Positions 14,165 through 21,247 are shown, numbered from the stretch's first letter. The stretch: 25,318 nucleotides of DNA from Humitalea sp038249305 (GCA_038249305.1 JBBRWI010000027.1:1-25318), one strand, 5' to 3'. Notes: a model not told the origin generated them from the sequence alone. Made by a program: numbers and translations.

Positions 14165-14424
14165 CGGGTAGTTCACGAGTTGCTGATAGACCATGGCGAC
14201 CGAGCGACGCCGCGCCGGCACCCCGGTCACGTCCTGGCCGCCAAACCGGATGCGCCCGGTATCGGGCCGGTCCAGCCCAGCCATCAGCCGCAGCAGCGAC
14301 GTCTTGCCGGAGAGCGTCGGCCCGAGCAGCACATTGGGCGCGCCGCGCTCCAGGATCAGGTTCGCCTCACGATCACGGGCCGCCCGCCCTGGCTGCGGGA
14401 GACGCCATCGAGCACAAGGCTCAT
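14165..14424 (-). pseudogene. N-terminal fragment of the glycerol ABC transporter ATPase (GlpS-like), frameshifted
   Basis: The ATG at 14424 overlaps the glpD stop (ATGA) and starts MSLVLDGVSRSQGGRPVI, as in GlpS. One base is then missing near 14370, sending the frame into TGA. The neighbouring frame continues correctly with EANLILERGAPNVLLG, the Walker A variant GPTLSGKTSLLRLMAGLD, TGRIRFGGQDVTGVPARRRS and VAMVYQQLVNYP, where the Q-loop lies. It then jumps straight into the DUF2160-type fragment. Walker B, the ABC signature and the sugar-type C-terminal domain are absent. The rest of this ATPase, the second ATPase and both permeases expected in this operon are gone, a loss I estimate at several kilobases. 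Confidence 0.85.
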
Positions 14425-15944
14425 GCCGCTTGCCCCAGATCGAGGTTGGGCATGGCGGCGTCGATGGCGGCGATCTCGGCTCCGGTCAGCCGCAGTCCCA
14501 GCTTGCTGCGCCGCCACACAACATCAGCGGCGCTGTGCGCCCACTCATGGCGTATCAGCCAGCGCAGTTCCACCTCGGTCAGATCGGCGCCAAAGTGGCG
14601 GCCAAGATCGGCCGCTGATCGCATGCCCGCCAGCATGATCCGCACATCCGTGCCATAGGCACGGACGAGGCGGCGCAGGTGGGCGGCCTCAAGGAAAGGA
14701 AACTCGATGGCCAGTTCCGCGACCAGCGCCGTATAGCCATCGGGGGCGAAATCGCCGCCGGGCAGCGCCTGGTGCGCGGTCCAGCCGGCTGGCATTCCCT
14801 TCGACCCGGGCCGGGGCGGGGGCAGGTGCGGCGAAAGACGCCGCAGCGCATCTTCGGCCAGGCGGCGATAGGTCGTGATCTTGCCGCCGAAAACCGAGAG
14901 CAGCGCGGGTTGCCCCGCTTCGGCGGTCAGCTTCAACACATAGTCCCGCGTTGCTTCCTGGGCCGCGGAGGCGCCATCGTCAAACAGCGGCCGCACGCCG
15001 GAATAAGCCCAGACAACCATGTCCGGCGTCACGGGGTTTTGGAAATAGGCGCTGGCGCCGTCACAGATGTACGCCACCTCGGCGGCCGATGCCCGGGCCT
15101 GTGCCGGATCGCCCTGGTAGTCCAGGTCCGTGGTGCCGATCAGGGTGAAGTCACGCTCATAGGGAATGGCGAAGAAGACCCGCTGGTCGGCGTTCTGGAA
15201 GATGTAGGCTCGGTCGTGGTCATACAGCTTTGGGACGACGACATGGCTGCCCTGGACCAGCCGGACCGTTGCTGGTCCATTGTCCCCGAGCACGCCCCGC
15301 AAGACCTCGCCCACCCAGGGGCCGGCTGCATTGACGAGCGCGCTTGCCTTGATGTTGCTGGCATTCCCATCGGCATCGAGCAGGCCCAGACGCCAAAATT
15401 CGTCATCCCGCACCGCCGATACGCAACGCAGCCGCGGCCGGATTTCGGCCCCGCGCTGGGCTGCGTCCCGCGCGTTCAACACGACCAGGCGTGAATCCTC
15501 GACCCAGCAATCGGAATACTCGAATCCGCGCATGAATTCCGGTTTCAGCGGCGCCCCGGCAGGGTCCTGGCGCAGGTCCAGGCCGCGGGTCGGTGGCAGG
15601 CGGTGGCGGCCGCCCAGGTTGTCATAAAGGAACAGCCCGAGCCGAAGCATCCAGGCCGGCCGCAACCCGCGGTGGTGGGGCAAGACGAAACGCAGCGGCC
15701 AGACAATATGCGGCGCGATGCCCCAGATGATTTCGCGCTCCTGGAGCGCTTCGCGCACCAGGCGGAACTTGAAATGCTCCAGGTAGCGCAGCCCGCCATG
15801 GATCAACTTGGTGGATGCGGCCGAGGTACCAGCGCCCAGATCGGCCATATCGCAGAGGAAAACGCGCCAGCCGCGGCCCGCCGCATCCCGCGCGATTCCG
15901 CAGCCGTTGATGCCGCCGCCGATGATGGCGATGTCATAGGGCAT
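14421..15944 (-). CDS. glpD: Aerobic glycerol-3-phosphate dehydrogenase
   Basis: This 507-residue, full-length GlpD is a membrane-associated FAD enzyme that oxidises sn-glycerol 3-phosphate to dihydroxyacetone phosphate and passes electrons to quinone. Seen: the dinucleotide-binding YDIAIIGGGINGCGIARDAA at residues 3-22, TSAASTKLIHGGLRYLEHF, ALVNAAGPWVGEVL, FAIPYERDFTLIGTTDLDY, WAYSGVRPL, SVFGGKITTYRRLAEDAL, and a C-terminal domain with EVELRWLIRHEWAHSAADVV. No frame disruption is visible, unlike its downstream neighbours. The gene follows glpR on the same strand by 123 bp, with a promoter-like sequence and GlpR-like half-sites between. It probably remains functional, fed by glycerol diffusion plus a kinase, or by a transporter elsewhere. 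Confidence 0.95.
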   Translation of the reverse strand: MPYDIAIIGGGINGCGIARDAAGRGWRVFLCDMADLGAGTSAASTKLIHGGLRYLEHFKFRLVREALQEREIIWGIAPHIVWPLRFVLPHHRGLRPAWMLRLGLFLYDNLGGRHRLPPTRGLDLRQDPAGAPLKPEFMRGFEYSDCWVEDSRLVVLNARDAAQRGAEIRPRLRCVSAVRDDEFWRLGLLDADGNASNIKASALVNAAGPWVGEVLRGVLGDNGPATVRLVQGSHVVVPKLYDHDRAYIFQNADQRVFFAIPYERDFTLIGTTDLDYQGDPAQARASAAEVAYICDGASAYFQNPVTPDMVVWAYSGVRPLFDDGASAAQEATRDYVLKLTAEAGQPALLSVFGGKITTYRRLAEDALRRLSPHLPPPRPGSKGMPAGWTAHQALPGGDFAPDGYTALVAELAIEFPFLEAAHLRRLVRAYGTDVRIMLAGMRSAADLGRHFGADLTEVELRWLIRHEWAHSAADVVWRRSKLGLRLTGAEIAAIDAAMPNLDLGQAA

Positions 15945-16010
15945 GGCTTGCGCGGTTTCTCCCCCACTGGCCTTCCGCGCTGGCTTTGCGGAAGCCGATC
16001 CTGGGGAGAA

Positions 16011-16039
16011 ATCGTATTTGCGCCCATTCGAACATGCAA
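16011..16039 (-). promoter_or_regulatory. Candidate sigma-70-type promoter for glpD
   Basis: On the minus strand ttgcat (16034-16039) and tacgat (16011-16016) are separated by exactly 17 bases. They match TTGACA at 3 of 6 and TATAAT at 4 of 6 positions. The start of transcription would fall about 60 bases before the glpD ATG. One GlpR-like half-site lies in the spacer next to the -35 box, as expected for repression. The match is moderate and the spacing good. Confidence 0.4.
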
Positions 16040-16055
16040 GTGATAATCTCGAACA
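16028..16055. promoter_or_regulatory. Paired GlpR-like half-sites between glpR and glpD
   Basis: tcgaaca occurs at 16028-16034 and again at 16049-16055, 21 bp apart, two helical turns. On the minus strand these read tgttcga; the one next to glpD is atgttcga. The E. coli GlpR operator is an inverted repeat of ATGTTCGA-type half-sites (recalled from the literature). The half-sites here are in direct rather than inverted orientation, which is unusual, but their position over the glpD promoter and next to glpR makes them good candidates for autoregulation and glpD control. Confidence 0.45.
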
Positions 16056-16067
16056 CGAAAACGCGCA

Positions 16068-16862
16068 TCAATCCTCCTCCGGCGCGCTCCCTCCCGCTTC
16101 GATCACCTCAACGCCGTATTCCCGGCATAGCGACGCGAAGGGAGCTGAATCGAGCCGGTCTGTGATGAAAACATTCACCTCCTTGATATGCGCGATCCGC
16201 ACCGGCGCCGAGCGCCCGAGCTTGCTGCCATCAGCCACCAGGATAACCCGCCGCGCATTCTCGATGATGGCGCGGGAGACCAGAACCTCCTCCACATCGA
16301 AATCCAGCAGGGTGCCATCTGGCGCGATGGCGGAGGTGCCGATCACGGCCGTATCGACGCGGAAGTTCCGGATCATGGCGGCCGCGGCGGCACCGATAAT
16401 GCCGGCGTCGGTGCGGCGCACCGTACCGCCGGTCAGAACCACCTCGATCGTGGGATGGCGGTGCAGTTCGGCCGCGACGTGCAGGTTGTTGGTGATGACC
16501 AGCAGGCCACGGTGGTCGGCCAGCGCGCGGGCCACCTCCTCGGTCGTGGTGCCGATATTGATGAACAGCGAGCTGTCCGGCGGGATCTCGCGCGCGGCGG
16601 CGGCACCGATGCGGCGTTTGCCCTCCTGCGCGAGCACGCGCCTGGCGTCATAGGAGAGGTTCGCCACACCCGATGCGATCACAGCGCCGCCATGGGTCCG
16701 GCTCAGTACCCGGATGCTGCACATCTGGGTCAGGTCGCGACGGATCGTCTGGGGGCTGACGGCGAAATGCAGCGCCAGATTATCCACCAGTACCCGCCCT
16801 GTTTCCCGGGCCCGGTCGAGTATCTCGCGCTGGCGCCTGGAAAGCTCGATCACGGCTCGCAT
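16068..16862 (-). CDS. glpR: DeoR-family glycerol-3-phosphate regulon repressor
   Basis: This protein is 264 residues from the ATG at 16862. An N-terminal DeoR winged helix (LSRRQREILDRARETGRVLV, then FAVSPQTIRRDLTQMC and SRTHGGA) is followed by a sugar-phosphate-binding DeoR C-terminal domain. That domain has FINIGTTTEEVARAL, LVITNNLHVAAEL, VVLTGGTVR and LVADGSKLGR. GlpR-type repressors release DNA when they bind glycerol 3-phosphate. Its place directly upstream of glpD, on the same strand, supports this identity over other DeoR members. The start is uncertain. GGAGGT abuts the ATG at 16862, so the GTG at 16853 has better spacing, and a GTG at 16901 is possible but lacks a clear ribosome site. 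The gene appears intact even though its regulon neighbour operon is decayed. Confidence 0.85.
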   Translation of the reverse strand: MRAVIELSRRQREILDRARETGRVLVDNLALHFAVSPQTIRRDLTQMCSIRVLSRTHGGAVIASGVANLSYDARRVLAQEGKRRIGAAAAREIPPDSSLFINIGTTTEEVARALADHRGLLVITNNLHVAAELHRHPTIEVVLTGGTVRRTDAGIIGAAAAAMIRNFRVDTAVIGTSAIAPDGTLLDFDVEEVLVSRAIIENARRVILVADGSKLGRSAPVRIAHIKEVNVFITDRLDSAPFASLCREYGVEVIEAGGSAPEED

Positions 16863-16879
16863 ACCTCCGTCCGATTGCC

Positions 16880-16953
16880 CGTCATTGACGACCATAGGCA
16901 CGGTGCCACGCCCAGAGTATTTCGTAGATCACCCAGTGCCCCTCGTCATTGAC
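16880..16953. repeat. 10-bp direct repeat upstream of glpR
   Basis: cgtcattgac is found at 16880-16889 and at 16944-16953, 64 bp (about six helical turns) apart, flanking the probable glpR promoter region. The second copy overlaps ttgaca (16949-16954), which has a plausible plus-strand -35 look with atcgat 17 bases on, although no plus-strand gene follows. The repeats may be regulator sites or chance. Confidence 0.25.
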
Positions 16954-17089
16954 AGTGACCTGTTTTTTCGAATCGATGGCCAAGTCGTTGGGGTGCTCGG
17001 TGATGGCAAATAACGATCAAGCCTGCCCCTCGCCGAAGGGTTCAACGTGCGCACGGCGAACCCACTGACATCGGCCGTATTGTGCCAAT

Positions 17090-17356
17090 TTACCGCGTGA
17101 GGTCGACTGCTTCCAGAGGCGGCGCGGCGACCAGGTCTTTCAGGCTGCGCGTTGGCGCCGGTCCAAAGCGCCGCCGGAGCAAGGCGCGCGCCTCGCCGGC
17201 CTGGTCGGGATCGGCAAGCGCCGCTGCCACCGCCCGGACGAGAGGCGCATCCTCGCCACGCACCCGCACCTCAATGCGCTGCAGCCCTCGGCTGCGCCGA
17301 TGCTCGGCGACGGCAGATGAAGGCTTGGGTGGGGATTCTGTTCGCGTGGGGCACTC
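17090..17356 (-). pseudogene. Small antitoxin-like (possible ribbon-helix-helix) gene remnant without a start codon
   Basis: A minus-strand frame is open from the TGA at 17357-17359 to the TAA at 17090-17092. It reads SSAVAEHRRSRGLQRIEVRV, RGEDAPLVRAVAAALADPDQ, AGEARALLRRRFG and TRSLKDLVAAPPLEAVDLTR. The alternation in GLQRIEVRV followed by two helices recalls RHH-type DNA-binding antitoxins, and third positions are GC-rich, so it was coding. No ATG, GTG or TTG is present in frame, and the upstream bases in other frames do not supply one without a shift. No toxin-like partner remains alongside. Family assignment is tentative; it could be an intact gene with a sequencing error near the start. 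Confidence 0.4.
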
Positions 17357-17417
17357 TCACAGAATTTCCAGAAACATACCCGGAAACGCGGATGGAGCTC
17401 ACGGCATGGGAATGCTC

Positions 17418-17439
17418 ACGGATATCTCCGAATATCCGT
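17418..17439. repeat. 8-bp perfect inverted repeat with 6-base loop
   Basis: acggatat (17418-17425) and atatccgt (17432-17439) form a perfect stem around ctccga. It lies 70 bases beyond the stop codon of the cyclase-like minus-strand gene, so it is in the right place for a terminator, but no T-run follows on the minus strand. A protein-binding dyad or a mobile-element end are alternatives. Confidence 0.35.
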
Positions 17440-17511
17440 CAAGCATCTCTCCGATATGAACAATCAGGGCAAAGCCCCTCCAAGCCGCAACCCCCCGTTC
17501 TACGCAACCCG

Positions 17512-18198
17512 TCAGACCGGCGCCGGCGCCGCCCCGGTGAATCGTCCCTGGCCGTCATAGGGCCAGTACAGTCCCCATTGCGCGTAATACGCGGCGCAGG
17601 CGGCCATGCCTTCGATATATGTGGCCGTGCCCTCGCGGAGTGCGGCAAACCGGCCATCGCCGCTGACACCGGGGTGGCCCTGGTTCGGCGCGGGGGTAAA
17701 ATCATCCTGTGCGCCATGCTGCAATTTGCTGGTCAGGCCGGTGTTCAGCCGCCGCACCGTTTCCAGCGCCTCACGCGGCCAATGCCCGCGCTGGCGGCCG
17801 GGCACGGTCGAGGAACAGAAGATCTTGCGGTAGCCGCCGCCCGCTGCGGCGACCCACAGGCCCATGATGTCGTAGTCGGAGACGAAGATGTTGCCGCGTT
17901 CGGGGTGGATGCCGATGCCCGACACACCGCTCTGCACCCGGTTGCCCATCGCATCGTGGCCATCGGCCCAGCGCTTGGCGGGGAAGACCCCGTGGAAGGC
18001 GACCGCGCCTTTTTTCGGGCAGCGCAGGACCAGGCACAGGCCATGCGCGCGCGTGGTGGCGCGCAGGGTCGCGACATCCTCGGGTGCGAGGTCGGTGCTT
18101 TGGGCGAAGAGGATGTCGGCCGCCGAGACGCCCGCGGCGGCGGCGCCGCGCAGGCGGTTGGCGACCATGATGTCGGCGATCGAGGCCTTGAGGGTCAT
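17512..18198 (-). CDS. Orphan protein with motifs reminiscent of class II (CyaA/EF/ExoY) nucleotidyl cyclases
   Basis: This 228-residue soluble protein has no signal peptide or membrane segment. Visible motifs are LVLRCPKKGAVAFHGVFPAK (Lys75), then GNIFVSDYDIMGLWVAA (Asp108, Asp110), then LNTGLTSKLQHGAQDDFTPA (His161, Asp165, Asp166), then GDGRFAALREGTATYIEG and YYAQWGLYWPYD. In class II adenylyl cyclases the order is pocket lysines, a T/S-x-DYD metal-binding pair, and a His in HG-x-x-x-N-N followed by a beta strand; the order and local spelling agree. The Lys-to-DYD and DYD-to-His distances are much shorter than in CyaA, EF or ExoY, and the second pocket Lys is not evident. The function is therefore a hypothesis; the gene itself is solid (GGAG before the ATG, good codon bias). 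No toxin, secretion or immunity gene adjoins it. Confidence 0.55.
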   Translation of the reverse strand: MTLKASIADIMVANRLRGAAAAGVSAADILFAQSTDLAPEDVATLRATTRAHGLCLVLRCPKKGAVAFHGVFPAKRWADGHDAMGNRVQSGVSGIGIHPERGNIFVSDYDIMGLWVAAAGGGYRKIFCSSTVPGRQRGHWPREALETVRRLNTGLTSKLQHGAQDDFTPAPNQGHPGVSGDGRFAALREGTATYIEGMAACAAYYAQWGLYWPYDGQGRFTGAAPAPV

Positions 18199-18277
18199 GG
18201 GGTCTCCGGCATGCTGCGCGGCAAACCTAAGCCTGGGGCGCGAACCTTGCCAGCACCGCGCGGCGATGTGACGCGGC

Positions 18278-19522
18278 TCAGCCCCGCTCCACGGCCAGAA
18301 TCGCCCGCCACATCGCCTCGATCCCGGCCATCAGGTCGGCGATCTCCATCGCTTCCGCCGGGTTGTGGCTGCCATGGGCGTTGCGGACGAAGACCATCGC
18401 CGCCGGGATGCCGCGGCGGGCGAATTCGGCGGCGTCGTGGCCGGCGCCGCTGGGCATGGTGTGGGGTATGGGCAGCGCATCGGCGATGGCGGCGGTCCGC
18501 GTCGCGTCCAGCACCACCGGCGCCGCCCGTACCGCGCGGCCGAGGTCGAAGGCCACGCCCCGTCTGGTGCCGATCTCGCGGCAGCGCGCGTGCAGGAAGC
18601 GTTCCATGTCGGCCAGGGTGACGGGGCTGGCGCTGCGGATATCGAGCGCGAAGCCGACCTCGCCGGGGATGCGGGTGGCGGTGGCCTCGCCGGCCTCGGT
18701 CGCCAGCACGCCCGCGGTGACGACCAGGTCGGCGCCCTCCTGCTCCTGGCGCGCCCAGACCTCGTCCAGGTCCATAAGCAAGGCTGCAACCGCCATCGCG
18801 GGGTCGTGGCGCAGGTGGCGCGGCACCACGCCCGAATGCCCGGCCTGGCCGATGCAGCGCGCGGCCGGCAGCCGCAGGTGGCCGCGCACCGCGCCGACCG
18901 CTGCGGCCGGCAGGTCACGGTGGATCAGCACCGGCCCCTGTTCGATGTGCAATTCCCAGAAGGCGGTGACCCGCAGGATCTCCGGCAATGGCATCCCCGC
19001 CTCGGCCTGGGCCGGATCGCCGCCGACCGCGGCGATGCAGGCGGCCAGCGAGCCGCCGCCGCCGCGCCGGGGGGTCGCGAGGTCCGCCGCATCCAGCGCG
19101 CCAAAAGCCGCCCGGGTGCCGACATAGGGCGCGCCGAACCAGGGGCTTTCCTCACCCCGCAGGGCGACGGCGCGCAGCGGCAGGCCGGCGCGGGCGGCGC
19201 GGATCGCCAGGATCAGCCCGGCGACACTGCCGGCCGCGCCGTCGAAATTGCCGCCGCGCGGCACGCTGTCCAGATGCGACCCGGCGGCCGGCGCGGGGCC
19301 GATCCCGGGCGGTTCCAGCCAGAGATTGCCGACGGCATCGGCGTGGGATGCGAGGCCATGCGCAGCACCCGCCTGCGCCAGGATGGCATGGCAGGCGCTT
19401 TCGGCCGCACCCCAGGCGGGGCGGGTGAACCCACCGGCCGGGTCACGGCCCGCATCGGCAAAGGCATCGAGCAGCAGCGCCGCCAGGACCGCTTCGTCGT
19501 TGCGCGGGGGGATCGCGTTCAT
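18278..19522 (-). CDS. M20-family carbamoyl-amino-acid amidohydrolase (hydantoinase/carbamoylase type)
   Basis: This 414-residue zinc hydrolase is of the N-carbamoyl-L-amino-acid / allantoate amidohydrolase group, which releases ammonia and CO2 from a carbamoyl amine. Metal and catalytic motifs are GSHLDSVPRGGNFDGAAG (His83, Asp94), RGEESPWFG (Glu124, Glu125), ELHIEQGP (His192), the dimerisation-domain GQAGHSGVVP, SGAGHDAAEF and GSHNPAE (His386). The ATG at 19522 overlaps the pyrD stop (ATGA), so it is translationally coupled to it. Its position after PyrK and PyrD suggests N-carbamoyl-L-aspartate (ureidosuccinate) as substrate, which is inference. The frame stays open further upstream inside pyrD without family similarity. 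Confidence 0.85.
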   Translation of the reverse strand: MNAIPPRNDEAVLAALLLDAFADAGRDPAGGFTRPAWGAAESACHAILAQAGAAHGLASHADAVGNLWLEPPGIGPAPAAGSHLDSVPRGGNFDGAAGSVAGLILAIRAARAGLPLRAVALRGEESPWFGAPYVGTRAAFGALDAADLATPRRGGGGSLAACIAAVGGDPAQAEAGMPLPEILRVTAFWELHIEQGPVLIHRDLPAAAVGAVRGHLRLPAARCIGQAGHSGVVPRHLRHDPAMAVAALLMDLDEVWARQEQEGADLVVTAGVLATEAGEATATRIPGEVGFALDIRSASPVTLADMERFLHARCREIGTRRGVAFDLGRAVRAAPVVLDATRTAAIADALPIPHTMPSGAGHDAAEFARRGIPAAMVFVRNAHGSHNPAEAMEIADLMAGIEAMWRAILAVERG

Positions 19523-20445
19523 TCGGCAGCGAGTGGCCGGGCGCCGGACCAGGCACGGCCGGTCAGCTCGGCGACGCGGGCAAAGCCGCGCCCGGCGCAG
19601 AAGGCGGCGATGCCCTCGGTCACCCGCAGCATCGCCGCGGGCTGGATGAATGTCGCCGTGCCGACCTGCACGGCGGCCGCCCCCGCCAGCATGAATTCCA
19701 CCGCGTCGTTGCCGGTGGTGATCCCGCCGCAGCCGATCACCGGGATGCGCACGGCATGGGCGCATTGCCAGACGAGGCGCAGCGCGATCGGCTTGAAGCC
19801 CGGTCCCGAATAGCCCCCCATCCCGGCGCCGAGGGCGGGCGCCATGGTGTCGAGGTCGATGGCCAGCCCGAGGATGGTATTGGCCACGACCAGCGCATCG
19901 GCACCCGCATCCTCGCAGGCCCGCGCCACGGCGGCGATGTCACCAGTATTGGGCGAGAGTTTTGCCCAGACCGGCAGCGCGGTCGCGGCCCGGATCGCTG
20001 CGATGGCGGCGGCGGCGGGGCCGGGCTCGGCGGCGAAGGCCCGGCCGTCCTCCTCCAGGTTCGGGCAGGAGATATTGGCCTCGATCGCGGCGACCCCCGG
20101 CACGGACAGGGCGCGGGCAGCGGCGGCGAAGGCGGCGGCAGACGGGGCGGAAAGGCTGACCACCAGCGGGGCCGCAAACCGCTGCCACGCCGGCAGGTCA
20201 TGGGCGAGCCAGGCCGCGATGCCCTTGCCCGGGATGCCGATGCTGTTCAGCAGCCCCTGCCCGGTTTCCGCCACGCGCGGGGTCGGGTTGCCGCGGCGCG
20301 GGTCGGGGGTGACGGATTTGGTGACCAGCGCGCCCAGCAGGTCGAGGTCGAAGACCTCTGCCAGTTCGGGGCCAAAGGTGCCGGAGGCGGGCATGACCGG
20401 GCTCGCAAGCCGCAACCCGCCGATGCGGACGGACAGGTCTACCAT
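19519..20445 (-). CDS. pyrD: Dihydroorotate dehydrogenase catalytic subunit, class 1B
   Basis: This 308-residue FMN TIM-barrel interconverts dihydroorotate and orotate. Seen: ASPVMPASGTFG, GALVTKSVTPDPRRGNPTPR (Lys43), LLNSIGIPGKG, the active-site loop IEANISCPNLE with Cys127 (Cys, as in class 1, where class 2 has Ser), VWAKLSPN, DALVVANTILG, GGYSGPGFKPIALR, IGCGGITTGNDAVEFMLAGA. The pairing with PyrK marks class 1B (NAD-linked). The ATG at 20445 lies inside the last codons of pyrK (7-bp overlap). Alphaproteobacteria usually make pyrimidines with the quinone-linked class 2 enzyme, so a class 1B enzyme coupled to a carbamoyl-amidase suggests a degradative rather than biosynthetic role. Confidence 0.9.
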   Translation of the reverse strand: MVDLSVRIGGLRLASPVMPASGTFGPELAEVFDLDLLGALVTKSVTPDPRRGNPTPRVAETGQGLLNSIGIPGKGIAAWLAHDLPAWQRFAAPLVVSLSAPSAAAFAAAARALSVPGVAAIEANISCPNLEEDGRAFAAEPGPAAAAIAAIRAATALPVWAKLSPNTGDIAAVARACEDAGADALVVANTILGLAIDLDTMAPALGAGMGGYSGPGFKPIALRLVWQCAHAVRIPVIGCGGITTGNDAVEFMLAGAAAVQVGTATFIQPAAMLRVTEGIAAFCAGRGFARVAELTGRAWSGARPLAAE

Positions 20446-21230
20446 GCCTCCACCGAATGCAGGTCGAAGACCGGGCCTTCGCGGCAGACCCGCAGGTCGC
20501 GCGGCCCGTCGGCGGTGGCGATGCGGCGCACGCAGGAGAAGCATAGGCCGAGGGCACAGCCCATGCGCTGCTCGATCGCGGCCTCGCCGGGGATGTTTTC
20601 GCGCGCGGCGATGCCTTGCAGCAGGCGCAGCAGGCGGTCGGAGCCGCAGGTGAAGACCGCATCCGGCCGGGCGCGGGCGATCTCCGCCGCCAGCAGCGCG
20701 CCCACGGCGGCGGGCGCGCTGCTGCCATCGCTGTCGAAGACGGCATGGACCTGCATCGGCGCATCACTGGCAAAGGCCGCCAGCATCAGGTCGGCGGGTT
20801 CGCGGGCCGAGAGCACGGCGGTCACGCCGATGCCGCGCGCCGCCGCCCGCAGCGCCAGCAAGGACAGGGTGGCGAGGCCGACGCCGCGCGCGAGGATCAG
20901 GATGCGCCGCCAGCCGGGGTCGAGGCTGAAGGGCCGCCCGACCGGCCCCATCGCATCCAACGTGTCGCCGGCGCGAAGGCCGGCCAGGGCGGCGGTCCCC
21001 GGCCCCGCCACGCGGAACAGGAAGCCCAGGCTTTCGCCAGGCCCCGCCCGCCAGACGCTCATCGGCCGGCGCAGGTAAACGCCGGGGCAAAGCAGGTGGC
21101 AGAACTGGCCGGGCCGCACCGCGGCGGACAGGGCGGGCGCGTCGATCAGGATGCGGTGGTAGCGCGCGCCGACAGGCTCGCTGACCAGAACCGCGCCGAT
21201 ATGCGAAGCGACGGGGTAAGCGCCGTCCAT
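20439..21230 (-). CDS. pyrK: Dihydroorotate dehydrogenase electron-transfer subunit
   Basis: This 263-residue FAD/[2Fe-2S] protein carries electrons between PyrD and NAD(H). An FAD domain shows PGQFCHLLCPG and YLRRPMSVW (the RRP-S flavin motif). A nucleotide domain has ILILARGVGLATLSLLAL (G-x-G-x-A). The C-terminal cluster has Cys225, Cys230, Cys233 and Cys249 in MGCALGLCFSC...VC (C-x4-C-x2-C-x15-C), as in PyrK. The ATG at 21230 has GAAGG six bases upstream. It is the first gene of the pyrK-pyrD-amidase operon and is divergent from the DapA-family gene over 116 bp. No dihydroorotase is in the window. Confidence 0.9.
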   Translation of the reverse strand: MDGAYPVASHIGAVLVSEPVGARYHRILIDAPALSAAVRPGQFCHLLCPGVYLRRPMSVWRAGPGESLGFLFRVAGPGTAALAGLRAGDTLDAMGPVGRPFSLDPGWRRILILARGVGLATLSLLALRAAARGIGVTAVLSAREPADLMLAAFASDAPMQVHAVFDSDGSSAPAAVGALLAAEIARARPDAVFTCGSDRLLRLLQGIAARENIPGEAAIEQRMGCALGLCFSCVRRIATADGPRDLRVCREGPVFDLHSVEAW

Positions 21231-21247
21231 GCGAAGCCTTCGTCCGT

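Larger units (their letters stand above)
16863..17511. other. 650-bp mainly non-coding interval between glpR and the cyclase-like gene
   Basis: This stretch holds the glpR upstream region with the cgtcattgac repeats (to about 16955). It also contains an AT-richer patch with a run of T (16962-16968), the antitoxin-like remnant at 17090-17356 and the hairpin at 17418-17439. Plus-strand open frames here are short, arginine/serine-rich and lack ribosome sites; I regard them as shadows. The base composition from 17340 to 17470 is lower in G+C than the surroundings and may be a relic of transferred DNA. Confidence 0.5.

Noticed and set aside
16949..16977. Plus-strand promoter-like ttgaca-17-atcgat
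   Set aside because: The boxes are well spaced, but no convincing plus-strand gene follows for several kilobases, so it is not called as a promoter.
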